Shown here: piece after piece, positions 33,361 to 42,455 of the stretch | Numbering within the stretch: position 1 is the first letter of the stretch | Layout: every line of letters starts with the position of its first letter | Assembly: GCF_026625985.1 (NCBI RefSeq) | Contig: NZ_CP113116.1 | Span: 3,534,001-3,598,000, forward strand | Source: Mycobacterium sp. Aquia_213 | GTDB lineage: Bacteria > Actinomycetota > Actinomycetes > Mycobacteriales > Mycobacteriaceae | DNA: 64,000 nucleotides | Direction: 5' to 3' | Position numbers and translations under genes: made by a program | The notes under the pieces: generated by a model | The model's input: only the letters and a program-made list of their open reading frames with translations | The model's database searches: none | Told to the model about the DNA's origin: nothing

Positions 33361-33415
33361 ACCCTTTGCGCAGCGCCACGAGGCGTCCCAGGACCTACGC
33401 GCGCAACAGGGCTAA
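32588..33415 (+). CDS. DUF6065-like protein, tandem copy 2
   Basis: A 275-residue paralogue of the preceding gene, by eye about three quarters identical overall and nearly identical through the central 100 residues. It has a longer C-terminal tail (PPPFAQRHEASQDLRAQQG). Differences concentrate in residues 20-45 and 70-90 and in the C-terminal helix, which could mark a binding surface that has diverged. It has no signal peptide. The stop overlaps the stop of the convergent monooxygenase in CTAA (33412-33415). Function is unknown. Confidence 0.75.
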   Translation: MSERSNETLRPLIGFTTRDNAPPIAPAPISRPWMPEMSEARAGWPNRCLPMLIANQSGWELRNPCAFTATWMAQENGVDVLITPHGRDTGQLLPASHFGNGILTWHLPMLFRTPPGYNLLVRGPANYPKDAIYALEGIVETDWASASFSMSWKFTRKLMPVRFEVDEPICMIVPQRRGELEEFAPELKPIESDEELERKYELFLRSRSRARQIEQIARVNAGEQVQWQGDYTRGRHRDGEAGAPDHQTRRHLRSFAPPPFAQRHEASQDLRAQQG

Positions 33416-34596
33416 CCAGACGGTTCGGTTGACTCACCTGTGCTCCAACACCTCTCGCGGATCCCGGCGTACGAAGGCGAGTGCGCAACGATCTGCTTGG
33501 CGAGCTGCCGTGACTGCTTGCCCACATGCCCGATCAGCGACGGTCGCAACTGATAACCGATGAACCACAGCCCGTGCGCGGCCGGTTCGGGCGCCAGTCG
33601 CATCGGATAGCCCCGGTGGTCGAGGAGGCCGAGATGACCGACGACGTCGTGGAGCCCGGATCGGAAGCCCGTCGCGCAGATGACGACATCGGGCTCTAGC
33701 CGGGTGCCGTCGACCAGGGATACGGCGCTCCGGTCGAAGCTATCGATGGTTTTGACCACCTCGATGGATCCATTCCTGATCGAACCGATTACGCCGGCGT
33801 CGACGACGGTCGGAGGATCGTTGCGCGCCGCGCAGGCGGCGAACGGACCGTCGTTCGGGATCGGCAAGCCATAAGGGGTGAGATCGCCGACGGTTCGCAG
33901 TCGGACGAAACGGGCGACCGCATCAGCGACGGCAACCGGCGCGTGATAAAGTGGTGCTGCGATAAGCTCCGGCGAGACGCCTTGAAACCCATTGCGTATC
34001 AGGATATTCGGCGGATTTCGAACCGCGAGCCACACCTTGGTCGCCACCGGCGCCAGCGCGTGAGCGGCCTCCAGGCCGCCCGGGCCCGAGCCGACGACCA
34101 GGACCCGTTTGCCGGCATGATCCACGGCATCGCGGAATTCCGACGAGTGCAGCAATTCACCGGTGAAAGTGTCCAACCGAGTCCACGCCGGAATGTATGG
34201 GGTGTTCGCATGGCCGGTCGCGATGACGACGTTGTCGGTGGCGATATCGCCGTCGGATGTCACCACGGTCCAACCGCCCCGGTGCGAATCAATGCGCTCA
34301 ACCGTGATTCCCAGCATTAGCCTGATGCCGTCTTGGTGCGCGTAGCCAGCGAAGTAGTCCGCGACCTGACTGCAGGTGGGAAATGTGGGCGTGCGCTTGG
34401 GGTATGGGCGACCCGGCATATGCGAGAGGCGGTTAGGGGTATTGAGTCTGTCCGTCTCGCCGCGGCTTCGCCACCAATTCGCCACCTGGTCCGCCCGCTC
34501 CAGCAGGATCGGTACCACTCCGCGATCCCGAAGGCTGACCGCCGTGGACACGCCAGCCGGGCCCGCGCCGACGATTACCGCACGTTCTTGGTGCAT
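33412..34596 (-). CDS. Flavin-containing monooxygenase-like NAD(P)/FAD oxidoreductase
   Basis: A 394-residue two-dinucleotide-fold enzyme. The FAD site is AVIVGAGPAGVSTAVSLRDRG at the N-terminus, the NADPH site is KRVLVVGSGPGGLEAAHAL near residue 165. FTGELLHSSEF resembles the class B signature FxGxxxHxxxY with a final Phe. VICATGFRSG is the usual ATG motif. YPKRTPTFPTCSQVADYF fits the YUCCA/CzcO-like group. ATG 34596 follows GAGGCGAGGAAA; an upstream in-frame start is less likely. The substrate is unknown. It stands alone, convergent with the duplicated pair. Confidence 0.86.
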   Translation of the reverse strand: MHQERAVIVGAGPAGVSTAVSLRDRGVVPILLERADQVANWWRSRGETDRLNTPNRLSHMPGRPYPKRTPTFPTCSQVADYFAGYAHQDGIRLMLGITVERIDSHRGGWTVVTSDGDIATDNVVIATGHANTPYIPAWTRLDTFTGELLHSSEFRDAVDHAGKRVLVVGSGPGGLEAAHALAPVATKVWLAVRNPPNILIRNGFQGVSPELIAAPLYHAPVAVADAVARFVRLRTVGDLTPYGLPIPNDGPFAACAARNDPPTVVDAGVIGSIRNGSIEVVKTIDSFDRSAVSLVDGTRLEPDVVICATGFRSGLHDVVGHLGLLDHRGYPMRLAPEPAAHGLWFIGYQLRPSLIGHVGKQSRQLAKQIVAHSPSYAGIRERCWSTGESTEPSG

Positions 34597-34724
34597 TTTC
34601 CTCGCCTCGACCTCATAGCCCCAAGCTATCGTCATCTGGTAGCGTATGCAATCAGATGGCGTGTGATCTCAGATACTCCCCGGCATCGGCCGGTGTCCCG
34701 TCAAGGACTTAACGAAGCGGCCGC

Positions 34725-34730
34725 TACCCT
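34725..34730 (+). promoter_or_regulatory. Candidate -10 of a leaderless promoter (beta-lactamase-fold gene)
   Basis: TACCCT-N6-GTG (start 34737). Confidence 0.5.
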
Positions 34731-34736
34731 GACCGA

Positions 34737-35942
34737 GTGAATCTCGATGGCAATCAGACCTCGATCCGCGAGGTCTGCGACGCCGGCCTGCTCGCCGGTG
34801 CGGTAACGGTGGTGTGGCGGCATGGAGAAGCCCTGCAGGTCAACGAGATCGGCTACCGGGATGTCGGCGCGGGCCTGCCAATGCAGCGAGACACGCTTTT
34901 TCGCATCGCGTCGATGACCAAACCGGTCACCGTGGCCGCGATCATGAGCATGGTCGACGAGGGCAAGCTGACGCTCAAAGACCCGATCACGCGCTGGGCG
35001 CCGGAGTTGGCCGACCTGCGGGTGCTCGACGACCCGCGCGGTCCGCTGGACCGCACCCACCCGGTGAACCGGGCAATCCTGATCGAGGATCTGCTGACCC
35101 ACACCAGCGGCCTGGCCTACGGATTTTCGGTGTCCGGGCCGATCTCCCGGGCCTACATGCGGCTGCCGTTCAATCAGGGCCCGGATGTGTGGCTCACCGA
35201 GCTGGCCAAGCTCCCGTTGGTGCATCAGCCCGGCGAACGGGTCACCTATAGCCACTCGATAGATCTGTTGGGCGTCATCGCTTCTCGCGTCGACGGCAAG
35301 CCGTTCTACGAAGTGCTCGACGAGCGGGTCCTGGGCCCGGTGGGCATGCCCGACACCGGATTCTTCGTCTCGCCCGAAGCGCGGCGACGCGCCGCGACCA
35401 TGTATTCGCTCGATGACGATCACCAGCTGCGGCACGACGTGATGGGGCCGCCGCACATAACGCCGCCGTCGTTCTGCAACGCCGGCGGCGGGTTGTGGTC
35501 GACCGCGGAGGACTACCTGCGGTTCATCCGGATGCTGCTCGGCGACGGGACCGTCGACGGCGTGCCGGTGTTGTCGCCCGAATCGGTCCGCCTGATGCGC
35601 ACCGACCGGCTCACCGACGACCAGCGACGGCACGACTTCCTCGGGGCGCCGTACTGGATGGGACGCGGGTTCGGATTGAACCTGTCGGTGGTGACCGATC
35701 CGGCGAAGTCCACGCCGCTGTTCGGGCCGGGCGGCGTGGGAACGTTCAGCTGGCCGGGCGCCTACGGGACGTGGTGGCAGGCGGATCCGTCGGCGGATCT
35801 GATCCTGCTGTATCTGATTCAGAACATGCCCGACCTGACCGTGGACGCGGCCACCGCCGTCGCGGGTAACACGTCGCTGGCGAAACTGCGTACCGCGCAA
35901 CCGAAGTTCGTCCGTCGCACGTATCAAGCACTCGACCTCTAG
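34737..35942 (+). CDS. Beta-lactamase-fold serine hydrolase (class C / esterase type)
   Basis: A 401-residue serine hydrolase of the penicillin-binding/class C beta-lactamase superfamily. The nucleophile motif is SMTK (Ser59, Lys62). The second motif is YSHS (Tyr171). PGGVGTFSWPGAYGTWWQADPSADLILLYLIQNMP near the C-terminus is typical of the EstB/LovD-like esterases. There is no signal peptide, so it is cytosolic and more likely an esterase or transesterase than an antibiotic-resistance enzyme. GTG 34737 is supported by the leaderless -10. The GNAT gene follows 4 bases later. Confidence 0.87.
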   Translation: MNLDGNQTSIREVCDAGLLAGAVTVVWRHGEALQVNEIGYRDVGAGLPMQRDTLFRIASMTKPVTVAAIMSMVDEGKLTLKDPITRWAPELADLRVLDDPRGPLDRTHPVNRAILIEDLLTHTSGLAYGFSVSGPISRAYMRLPFNQGPDVWLTELAKLPLVHQPGERVTYSHSIDLLGVIASRVDGKPFYEVLDERVLGPVGMPDTGFFVSPEARRRAATMYSLDDDHQLRHDVMGPPHITPPSFCNAGGGLWSTAEDYLRFIRMLLGDGTVDGVPVLSPESVRLMRTDRLTDDQRRHDFLGAPYWMGRGFGLNLSVVTDPAKSTPLFGPGGVGTFSWPGAYGTWWQADPSADLILLYLIQNMPDLTVDAATAVAGNTSLAKLRTAQPKFVRRTYQALDL

Positions 35943-35946
35943 CACC

Positions 35947-36486
35947 GTGGTCGACTACCCTCCCGATCGCATCGTCGGCCCGCGACTCGTCTTGCGGCTA
36001 CCCACGCTCGGGGACGCCGGCGCGCTGTATCAACGGGTCGCCCGCGATCGCGCGGTCACGAAATATCTGCTGTGGTCCCCGCATCCCGACGTGGCGACGA
36101 CGCGGCGGGTGATCGCCGAGAAACTCAATGCCACCGACGAAGAGCGAACCTGGGCCGTCGAACTGCGGCACAGCGGCGACGTCATCGGGCTGACCAGCTG
36201 CCGGCGCTCGGCGCCCGAATCGGTCGAGATCGGTTATTGCCTCGGCCGGAAGTGGTGGGGCAGGGGTTTGATGTCCGAGGTGCTGGACATGCTGCTGACC
36301 GCGCTGCACGCCGACCGGGAGCTAGTCCGCGTCTGGGCGACCTGCAGCGTCGACAACGTACGGTCGGCGCGCCTGCTGGAGCGAGCCGGGTTCGTGCTGG
36401 AGGCCCGGCTGGCACGCCATGCCGTCTACCCCACGATGGGACCCGAGCCGCGCGACGCCCTGCTCTACGGCATGGCCCTGCGCTGA
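35947..36486 (+). CDS. GNAT acetyltransferase (RimJ/RimL type)
   Basis: A 179-residue N-acetyltransferase. It shows RLVLRLPTLGDAGALYQRVARD, then VELRHSGDVIGLTSCRRSAPESVEIGYCLGRKWWGRGLMSEVLDMLLTALHAD (acetyl-CoA-binding loop) and VWATCSVDNVRSARLLERAGFVLEARL, the RimJ/RimL C-terminal pattern. Substrate is unknown; relatives acetylate protein N-termini or small amines. It lies 4 bases after the hydrolase in one transcription unit and is convergent with the flavoprotein gene. Start is GTG 35947. Confidence 0.87.
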   Translation: MVDYPPDRIVGPRLVLRLPTLGDAGALYQRVARDRAVTKYLLWSPHPDVATTRRVIAEKLNATDEERTWAVELRHSGDVIGLTSCRRSAPESVEIGYCLGRKWWGRGLMSEVLDMLLTALHADRELVRVWATCSVDNVRSARLLERAGFVLEARLARHAVYPTMGPEPRDALLYGMALR

Positions 36487-36502
36487 GTGTGCATTGCCCC
36501 GA

Positions 36503-39193
36503 CTACGCGTTCCGGACTTCCAATGCCCGGCGCGCATAGGCCCGCACGTCGGCGTCGCTGTCCTTGAGCGCGATGCCGAGTGCATCACGCGCGGCGGCCT
36601 GATCGGCCCAGCGAGTCAGGCTGAGGACGGCCGCCTTGCGCACGTCCAGGTGTGCGTCGGACAACGCATCGGCCAACCGCGGCACCGCGAGTTCGGTCGT
36701 GGCCCCGGCCAACGCACGAGCCGCGCCCTCGCGTATCTGCCATGCCGGTGCCTGCAACGCACGTTCGACGGCAACGAAATCATCGTGACTGCAACCTAAT
36801 TCACCGAGTGCCGCGAGTGCGGCCGCACGTACCAACGGATCGGGGTCGGCAATCAGCGCGCTGACCGCCTCGACGCCGGACCGCAACGTGGCCAGGCCGG
36901 CGGCCGCGGCGATGCGGACCTCCCGGCTCTCGTCGCGGGTTGCCGTCTGTACCCCGTCTACGTCGTCGACCGAGACCAGCGCGCGCACCGCCTCGATCCG
37001 CACCCGGTGGTCGGGATCGTCGAGCGCGCGCCGGTATTGGCCGGCGGCACCGGCCCGGCGGGCGGACAGCAGGTAGACGGTGGCCGCGCGCACGACCGTG
37101 TCGGCCGACAGCAGATACGGCTCGGCGCCGGCCGGGTCGGGCAGCACCTCGACCAGTTCGCGGATCCCCTCGGCGCTGGTGCGACGCACCCCGGCGTCGG
37201 CGTCGTCGAGCGCGGCGAACAGCGCGGGCGCATAACCGTCGGGAATGGACTCGGTGAGCGTCGCCACGGCGGTCCGGCGCACCCCGGGATCGGCATCGGC
37301 CAGATAGGGCTGCAGGTCGGCGATCGTCGGCTCCTCGAGGGCGAGGACCTCGGCGATCCGCGGTGACGGCGGCTCGAACGTGGTTGTGGCCGAAGCGATT
37401 CGCGAGCCGGCGGTGGCCGGTGCTTTGCCGCCGACCAGCGGCGGCTGTTGCACCTCGTGCACCGTCTGGTCCAGCGGCGGCAGTCCGTCCAGCTCCGGGA
37501 CCGATACCAGGTACGGGGCGACGGGGCGCTTGAGGAATGCCATCTCGCCGTCGGGTCCCTTGCGCAGGTTCAGGTGATAGCCCCACTCGCTGTCGTCGCG
37601 GACCGGCATGTCGGCGCGTTCGTGGTAGAGGCCCCAACGGGATTCGGTGCGGGTGAGCGAGGACCGTGCGGCCATCTCGGCGCAGTCCCGGATGAACGAC
37701 ACCTCGACGGCCCGCATCAGCTCGTGCGGATTACGGGCCCCCATCCCGGCGATCTCGTCTTGCATCCGGTCGAAGGTGCGCACCGCGATCGACAGCTTGG
37801 CCGCCGTCTTCGGCGGCGCCACATAGTCGTTGACGAACCGCCGCAGCTTGTACTCGACCTGTGGCTGCGGCGGCCCGTCCGGATGCTGCAGCGGCCGGTA
37901 GATCAGCTCGTGCGCCTCGCGTAATTGCTCGTCCGGGAGTTGCTGTGGTGCGGCGACTTCCGAGCGTATAGAGGCGGCGTGCGTGCCGGCGAGGTCGCCG
38001 AACACGAAGGCCCCGATCATGTAGTTGTGCGGGACACAGGCCAGGTCGCCCGCGGCATAGAGCCCCGGCACCGTGGTTCGCGCGTGTTCGTCGACCCAGA
38101 CTCCGGACGCGGAATGCCCGCTGCACAAGCCGATTTCGGAGATATGCATCTCGATGTCGTGCGTCCGGTAGTCGTGGCCGCGGTTGGCGTGGAAGGTGCC
38201 CCGGGTGGGCCGCTCGGTGGTGTGCAGGATGTTCTCCAGCGCGGTCAGCGTCTCGTCCGGCAGGTGCGACACCTTGAGGTAGATCGGCCCGCGTGCGGAG
38301 TCGATTTCGCTCTTGACCTCGGACATCATCTGTCCCGACCAGTAGTCGGAGTCGACGAATCGCTCGCCGTCGGCGTTGACCTGGTAGCCGCCGAACGGGT
38401 TCGCCACATAGGCGCACGCCGGGCCGTTGTAGTCCTTGATCAACGGATTGACCTGAAAGCACTCGATACCGGACAGCTCCGCGCCCGCGTGGTAGGCCAT
38501 CGCGTACCCGTCGCCGGCGTTGGTCGGGTTCTCGTAGGTGCCGTACAGGTAGCCCGACGCGGGCAGCCCGAGCCGACCGCACGCCCCCGTCGACAGGATC
38601 ACCGCCTTGGCCCCGATGGCGACGAATTCGCCGGTGCGCGTGTTCAATGCGGCGGCCCCGACGGCCCGGCCCCCGTCCACCAGCACCCGCACCGGCATCA
38701 GCCGGTTCTCGATCTGGATCTTCTCGCGCATCGACCGTTGCCGCAGCACCCGGTACAGCGCCTTCTTGACGTCCTTGCCTTCGGGCATCGGCAACACGTA
38801 GGAACCCGAGCGGTGCACCCGGCGCACCGCGTACTCGCCGTGCTCGTCCTTCTCGAACTTCACCCCGTAGCGTTCCAGCCGTTGCACCATCGCGAACCCG
38901 CGGCTGGCCGTCTGATAGATGGTGCGCTGGTTGACGATTCCGTCGTTGGCGCGGGTGATCTCCGCGACGTAATCCTCCGGTTCGGCCTTGCCCGGGATGA
39001 CGGCGTTGTTGACCCCGTCCATGCCCATCGCCAGCGCACCGGAATGCCGCACGTGCGCCTTTTCCAGCAGCAGCACCTGCGCGCCGCTCTCGGCGGCCGA
39101 CAATGCCGCCATGGTTCCCGCGGTGCCACCGCCGATGACCAGCACGTCACAGTCCAGGCGCACCGGCGTGCTGGGATCTGGAGTTTCCATCAT
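36503..39193 (-). CDS. AprA/fumarate reductase-type flavoprotein fused to HEAT repeats
   Basis: An 896-residue two-part protein. Residues 1-about 600 are a flavoprotein of the adenylylsulfate reductase alpha/fumarate reductase/succinate dehydrogenase superfamily: CDVLVIGGGTAGTMAALSAAESGAQVLLLEK, HRSGSYVLPMPEGKDVKKALYRVL, and EIGLCSGHSASGVWVDEHARTTVPGLYAAGDLACVPHNYM. RWGLYHERADMPVRDDSEWGYHL recalls the AprA C-terminal domain. Residues about 620-896 are roughly nine HEAT/PBS-lyase-type repeats (DADPGVRRTAVATL, DPDHRVRIEAVRAL, DSDADVRAYARRAL). It is the last gene of a six-gene operon, its ATG overlapping the ATPase stop. It probably takes or gives electrons through the operon ferredoxin. The substrate is unknown; the transporter type suggests an organosulfur or oxyanion compound. 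Confidence 0.85.
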   Translation of the reverse strand: MMETPDPSTPVRLDCDVLVIGGGTAGTMAALSAAESGAQVLLLEKAHVRHSGALAMGMDGVNNAVIPGKAEPEDYVAEITRANDGIVNQRTIYQTASRGFAMVQRLERYGVKFEKDEHGEYAVRRVHRSGSYVLPMPEGKDVKKALYRVLRQRSMREKIQIENRLMPVRVLVDGGRAVGAAALNTRTGEFVAIGAKAVILSTGACGRLGLPASGYLYGTYENPTNAGDGYAMAYHAGAELSGIECFQVNPLIKDYNGPACAYVANPFGGYQVNADGERFVDSDYWSGQMMSEVKSEIDSARGPIYLKVSHLPDETLTALENILHTTERPTRGTFHANRGHDYRTHDIEMHISEIGLCSGHSASGVWVDEHARTTVPGLYAAGDLACVPHNYMIGAFVFGDLAGTHAASIRSEVAAPQQLPDEQLREAHELIYRPLQHPDGPPQPQVEYKLRRFVNDYVAPPKTAAKLSIAVRTFDRMQDEIAGMGARNPHELMRAVEVSFIRDCAEMAARSSLTRTESRWGLYHERADMPVRDDSEWGYHLNLRKGPDGEMAFLKRPVAPYLVSVPELDGLPPLDQTVHEVQQPPLVGGKAPATAGSRIASATTTFEPPSPRIAEVLALEEPTIADLQPYLADADPGVRRTAVATLTESIPDGYAPALFAALDDADAGVRRTSAEGIRELVEVLPDPAGAEPYLLSADTVVRAATVYLLSARRAGAAGQYRRALDDPDHRVRIEAVRALVSVDDVDGVQTATRDESREVRIAAAAGLATLRSGVEAVSALIADPDPLVRAAALAALGELGCSHDDFVAVERALQAPAWQIREGAARALAGATTELAVPRLADALSDAHLDVRKAAVLSLTRWADQAAARDALGIALKDSDADVRAYARRALEVRNA

Positions 39194-39942
39194 GCTGCCA
39201 CCGCCGAATGATCGAGTGCGGCAATAACTTCGGCGCGCAGCGCGGCGCGCTGCTGATCGACTCGCGGCTCCGGCACGTCGATCAGGGCGCGCAGCGGCTG
39301 GCCGGCCTTGCCCAGCACGGCGATACGGTCACCCAGCAGCAGCGCCTCGTCGACGTCGTGGGTGACGAAGACGATCGTCGTCGGATGAGCGCTCCAGGTC
39401 TCGATCAGCAACCGCTGCATGGCCGTACGGGTTTGCGTGTCCAGCGCACCGAACGGCTCGTCCATCATCACCGCGCGCGGCGTCCCGGCCAGGCCGCGAG
39501 CGAGCTGAACCCGCTGGCGCATGCCACCGGACAGGCTCTTGGGCAGGTAGTCGCCGAAGCCGGTGAGACCAAGCTCGGCGATCCAGCGGTCGGCCTCCAC
39601 GCGGCGGCCGGAACGCGGGACACCACGCAACCGCAGGGCCAACTCGATGTTGGACCGCACGGTGCGCCAGGGCAGCAAGGCGTTGTCCTGAAACACCATG
39701 CCCCGGTCGCCCGAGGTGGTGGTCACGTCGGCGCCGTCGGCCAGAATCCGGCCGGCGTCGGGCCGCAGCAGTCCCGCCACGGCGCGCAGCACAGTCGACT
39801 TGCCGCAGCCCGAGGGGCCGGTCAGCACCAGGATCTCCCCCGGGCGCACGGCCAGGCTGAGCTCGTCGATCACCGGATCGCCGCTGTAGGACAAGCGAAC
39901 TCGATCCAGTTCCAGACTCATTCCCGCTTGTTTCAAGGTCAT
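39190..39942 (-). CDS. ABC transporter ATP-binding protein (sulfonate/nitrate/taurine type)
   Basis: A 250-residue ATPase. Walker A is GPSGCGKST at residues 42-50. The Q-loop is GMVFQDNALLPWRTV, the signature LSGGMRQRVQLARGL, and Walker B AVMMDEPFGALD, followed by the switch histidine in FVTHDVDEA. Sequence and operon resemble SsuB/TauB/NrtD. ATG 39942 overlaps the permease stop by 4 bases (ATGA), and its own stop overlaps the flavoprotein start. It powers the importer made with the two upstream genes. Confidence 0.93.
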   Translation of the reverse strand: MTLKQAGMSLELDRVRLSYSGDPVIDELSLAVRPGEILVLTGPSGCGKSTVLRAVAGLLRPDAGRILADGADVTTTSGDRGMVFQDNALLPWRTVRSNIELALRLRGVPRSGRRVEADRWIAELGLTGFGDYLPKSLSGGMRQRVQLARGLAGTPRAVMMDEPFGALDTQTRTAMQRLLIETWSAHPTTIVFVTHDVDEALLLGDRIAVLGKAGQPLRALIDVPEPRVDQQRAALRAEVIAALDHSAVAA

Positions 39943-40814
39943 TGCCGGCCTTCCTCCTCTGCGCGCGGCAGCCAACTGGTCACCCGACGGCCCACGACTT
40001 CGACGGCCGCGGCTGTCGCGAATCCGAGCACGCCGATCGTGATGATGCCGACGAACACCTGCGGGTAGGCCAGCACGGTGTAGTCCTGCCAGGTGCGATA
40101 GCCGATGCCGAGGCGCCCGGAGATCATCTCCGCGGAGATCACGCAAATCCACGCCACTCCCATGCCGACCGACAAGCCGCCGAACACTCCGGGCAGGATG
40201 CCCGGCAACACCACCTGTTTCAGCACGTCCCACCGGTTGCCGCCGAGAGTGCGCACCGAGTCTTCCCACAGGGTGGGCAGCGCCCGAACCGCATGGCGGG
40301 TGCTGACCATGATCGGGAAGTAGGCCGCGAGGAACGTGATGAACACGATGCCGGCCTCGTCGGTCGGGAACAGCAGGATCGCCACCGGAACCATCGCGAT
40401 GGCCGGGATGGGCCGGGCCAGTTCGGCCAGCGGGCCGAAGGTGTTCGCGAACAACCGGGACCGGCCCAGCAACACGCCCGTCGCGACGCCGATCACGGCG
40501 GCCAACCCGAAACCGGTGAGAATGCGAATCAAGGACTGCGCCAAGTCAAGCCAGTACTCATAGGTGCCGAGCCGACGCTGCAGTGCGTGGACGATCTCGG
40601 TGACGGTGGGCAGCGTGTCGAAGCGCAGTAGCAACCGCACCTTGTCGGCAGTGAGCAGCTGCCACAGCCCGATAGCCGCGACGACCGAGGCGAGCCGCAG
40701 CAGTCGCCACTGCCACGGCGAGGTGGCCCGCCGCGGCGTGCCGGTCACCGGAGCCGCGTCGACGACGTGTCCGGTGACCGGCACTGCCGGATCGCCGGTC
40801 AGGTAAGCAGTCAT
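39939..40814 (-). CDS. ABC transporter permease (sulfonate/nitrate/taurine type)
   Basis: A 291-residue integral membrane permease with about six helices (for example LLRLASVVAAIGLWQLL, AGIVFITFLAAYFPIMVSTRHAV, VFVGIITIGVLGFATAAAVEVVG). The EAA loop RTLGGNRWDVLKQVVLPGILPGVFGGLSVGMGVAWICVISAEMI is typical of the SsuC/TauC family. ATG 40814 overlaps the stop of the binding protein by 4 bases. The N-terminal 35 residues are a hydrophilic cytoplasmic extension. Confidence 0.93.
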   Translation of the reverse strand: MTAYLTGDPAVPVTGHVVDAAPVTGTPRRATSPWQWRLLRLASVVAAIGLWQLLTADKVRLLLRFDTLPTVTEIVHALQRRLGTYEYWLDLAQSLIRILTGFGLAAVIGVATGVLLGRSRLFANTFGPLAELARPIPAIAMVPVAILLFPTDEAGIVFITFLAAYFPIMVSTRHAVRALPTLWEDSVRTLGGNRWDVLKQVVLPGILPGVFGGLSVGMGVAWICVISAEMISGRLGIGYRTWQDYTVLAYPQVFVGIITIGVLGFATAAAVEVVGRRVTSWLPRAEEEGRQ

Positions 40815-42199
40815 ACCGAACCTCCAAGGGCCTGTTGGTAATTGACGACAGTGCCGCCAGGGTGAGCGGCGAGGTAGCGGTGTGCGCCGGCCGGGGTTCC
40901 GAACGGCAGGTAGTTCTGGCCGTCTTGCACCCAGACCGCCTTGTCGGCGAACCACCGGGTGCCCAACTCGGCGTCGGGAACATAGGCGGCGCGGACTTTG
41001 GCGCCGTGGGCGGTCGCATCCCGCACCGCCCGCAGCAGGCCGTTCGGGTTGGCGAGCGTCTGGGTGGCCTCGGATCCGTCCAGCCACAGTTCGCTGGCCA
41101 GGGCGGGGTCGCCGCTGAGCACCGACGGATTGGCGGTCGCGGCCCGGGTCGCGTCGTAGTTGAGGCCGCGGGCGCCGAACACGGCGCGCAACGGTGCGTC
41201 CTGGATGAAGCCGGCAACGTCGAGTTCGGCGAAGTCACCGATCGACTTCAGGTACGGCACATCGTTTTTCAGCGCTTCGACCAGTGACGGTTTGAGCGTG
41301 GTATCGAAGGACGTGCCGCCGGGACCGTTGTAGAGATAGACCACTTCCTGCGGCAACCCACTGGACTGGGCGACGATGCGGGCCGCCTCGAGTGGCTTCT
41401 GATTGAGGAAGTCGGTGGCATCGAGTTGCGCCTGCAGGAAAGCGCCCAGCACCTCCGGATGCGACGCCGCATACGAGCGCCGCACCACCACACCGTGCAG
41501 GGTCGGCAGGTTCAGCTCGGCGCCGTCGTACAGCAGTTTGGCCTTGCCCTGGAACACCAGCAGCCCGGGCCAGGCGACGAACTGCGAAAGCCCTTGTACC
41601 TGACCGGATTCCAGGGCAGACGCGCCAATCTGCGGCTGCTGGTTGAGCACCTCGACACCTTTGATCCCGCCCCTATCCAGGGCCCGCATCAGCGTGCCGT
41701 GACCGGCCGAGCCCACGCTCGCCGAAACCTTCGAGCCGGCCAGGTCGTTCAACGTCGTGGCCGACGAACCGGGCGCCACCACAACCATGTTCAGCGCGCC
41801 CTTGGGGTTGTAGCCGGTGATCGAGACGATTTCGGTTTTCGCCAGCGGGTTGGCCTGCGTCTTGGAGCCGTTGATCAGCATGGGGTAATCCCCCATCGAG
41901 CCGATGTCGATCTTCTCGGCCAGCATCTGCGCGGTGATCGGGGCGCCGGTGTCGTAATCCTGCCACCGGACCGCGTATTTGGTGCCGGTACGGGTGGTGA
42001 TGTCGGCGAGTCGGCGCTCCAGGTAGCCCTGGGCGCGCAGCAGCGTCCCGGCGGTCACGGTGTTGATGGTCTTGGACTGGTAGCCGATGACGACGTTGAC
42101 CACACCGGAGGACGCCGATAGTGATTCCAGCGAGCAACCGGACACGACCGCGATGATCACGGCCGCGACCGACACCAGCCTTAAGGCGTGTCGTTTCAT
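40811..42199 (-). CDS. ABC transporter substrate-binding lipoprotein (SsuA/NMT1-like)
   Basis: A 462-residue lipoprotein. The signal MKRHALRLVSVAAVIIAVVSGC ends in a lipobox with the lipidated cysteine at residue 22. The mature part has the NMT1/SsuA pattern: VVNVVIGYQSKTINTVTAGTLLRAQGYLE, an early MLAEKIDIGSMGDYPMLIN, and VVAPGSSATTLNDLAGSKVSASVGSAGHGTLMRAL. It is longer than usual (about 320-350) because of a C-terminal region (residues about 330-462) with a second repeated fold; its role is unclear. It delivers the substrate to the permease encoded next. The ferredoxin gene ends 25 bases upstream. Confidence 0.9.
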   Translation of the reverse strand: MKRHALRLVSVAAVIIAVVSGCSLESLSASSGVVNVVIGYQSKTINTVTAGTLLRAQGYLERRLADITTRTGTKYAVRWQDYDTGAPITAQMLAEKIDIGSMGDYPMLINGSKTQANPLAKTEIVSITGYNPKGALNMVVVAPGSSATTLNDLAGSKVSASVGSAGHGTLMRALDRGGIKGVEVLNQQPQIGASALESGQVQGLSQFVAWPGLLVFQGKAKLLYDGAELNLPTLHGVVVRRSYAASHPEVLGAFLQAQLDATDFLNQKPLEAARIVAQSSGLPQEVVYLYNGPGGTSFDTTLKPSLVEALKNDVPYLKSIGDFAELDVAGFIQDAPLRAVFGARGLNYDATRAATANPSVLSGDPALASELWLDGSEATQTLANPNGLLRAVRDATAHGAKVRAAYVPDAELGTRWFADKAVWVQDGQNYLPFGTPAGAHRYLAAHPGGTVVNYQQALGGSV

Positions 42200-42224
42200 G
42201 AACTGTCCTGGGCTGTAGGTTATT

Positions 42225-42455
42225 TCAGCGAAGTAGATACGGCATGTTGACCGTGACGGCACCGGTCGGGCAGCGGGCGGCACACGGGCCGCAGTACCAG
42301 CATTCGTCCACGTGCATGAACGCCTTGCCGGTGTCGGGGTTGATGGCCAGCGCGTCCAGCGGACAGACGTCGACGCAGAGCGTACAGCCGTCGATGCAGA
42401 GCGACTCGTCGATCGTGACCGGCACGTCGACTCGGTTGTTGTTGACCAGCGTCAT
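42225..42455 (-). CDS. Two-cluster 4Fe-4S ferredoxin
   Basis: A 76-residue ferredoxin with two complete 4Fe-4S motifs, CIDGCTLCVDVCP and CWYCGPCAARCP. The spacing of the first is CxxxCxxCxxxCP and of the second CxxCxxCxxxCP. Size and pattern resemble AprB without its C-terminal tail. It overlaps the GntR gene by 4 bases and is probably the electron partner of the flavoprotein at the end of the operon. Confidence 0.92.
   Translation of the reverse strand: MTLVNNNRVDVPVTIDESLCIDGCTLCVDVCPLDALAINPDTGKAFMHVDECWYCGPCAARCPTGAVTVNMPYLLR

Noticed and set aside
37925..39211. 428-codon plus-strand frame opposite the flavoprotein
   Set aside because: A shadow of the flavoprotein gene with no recognisable features.
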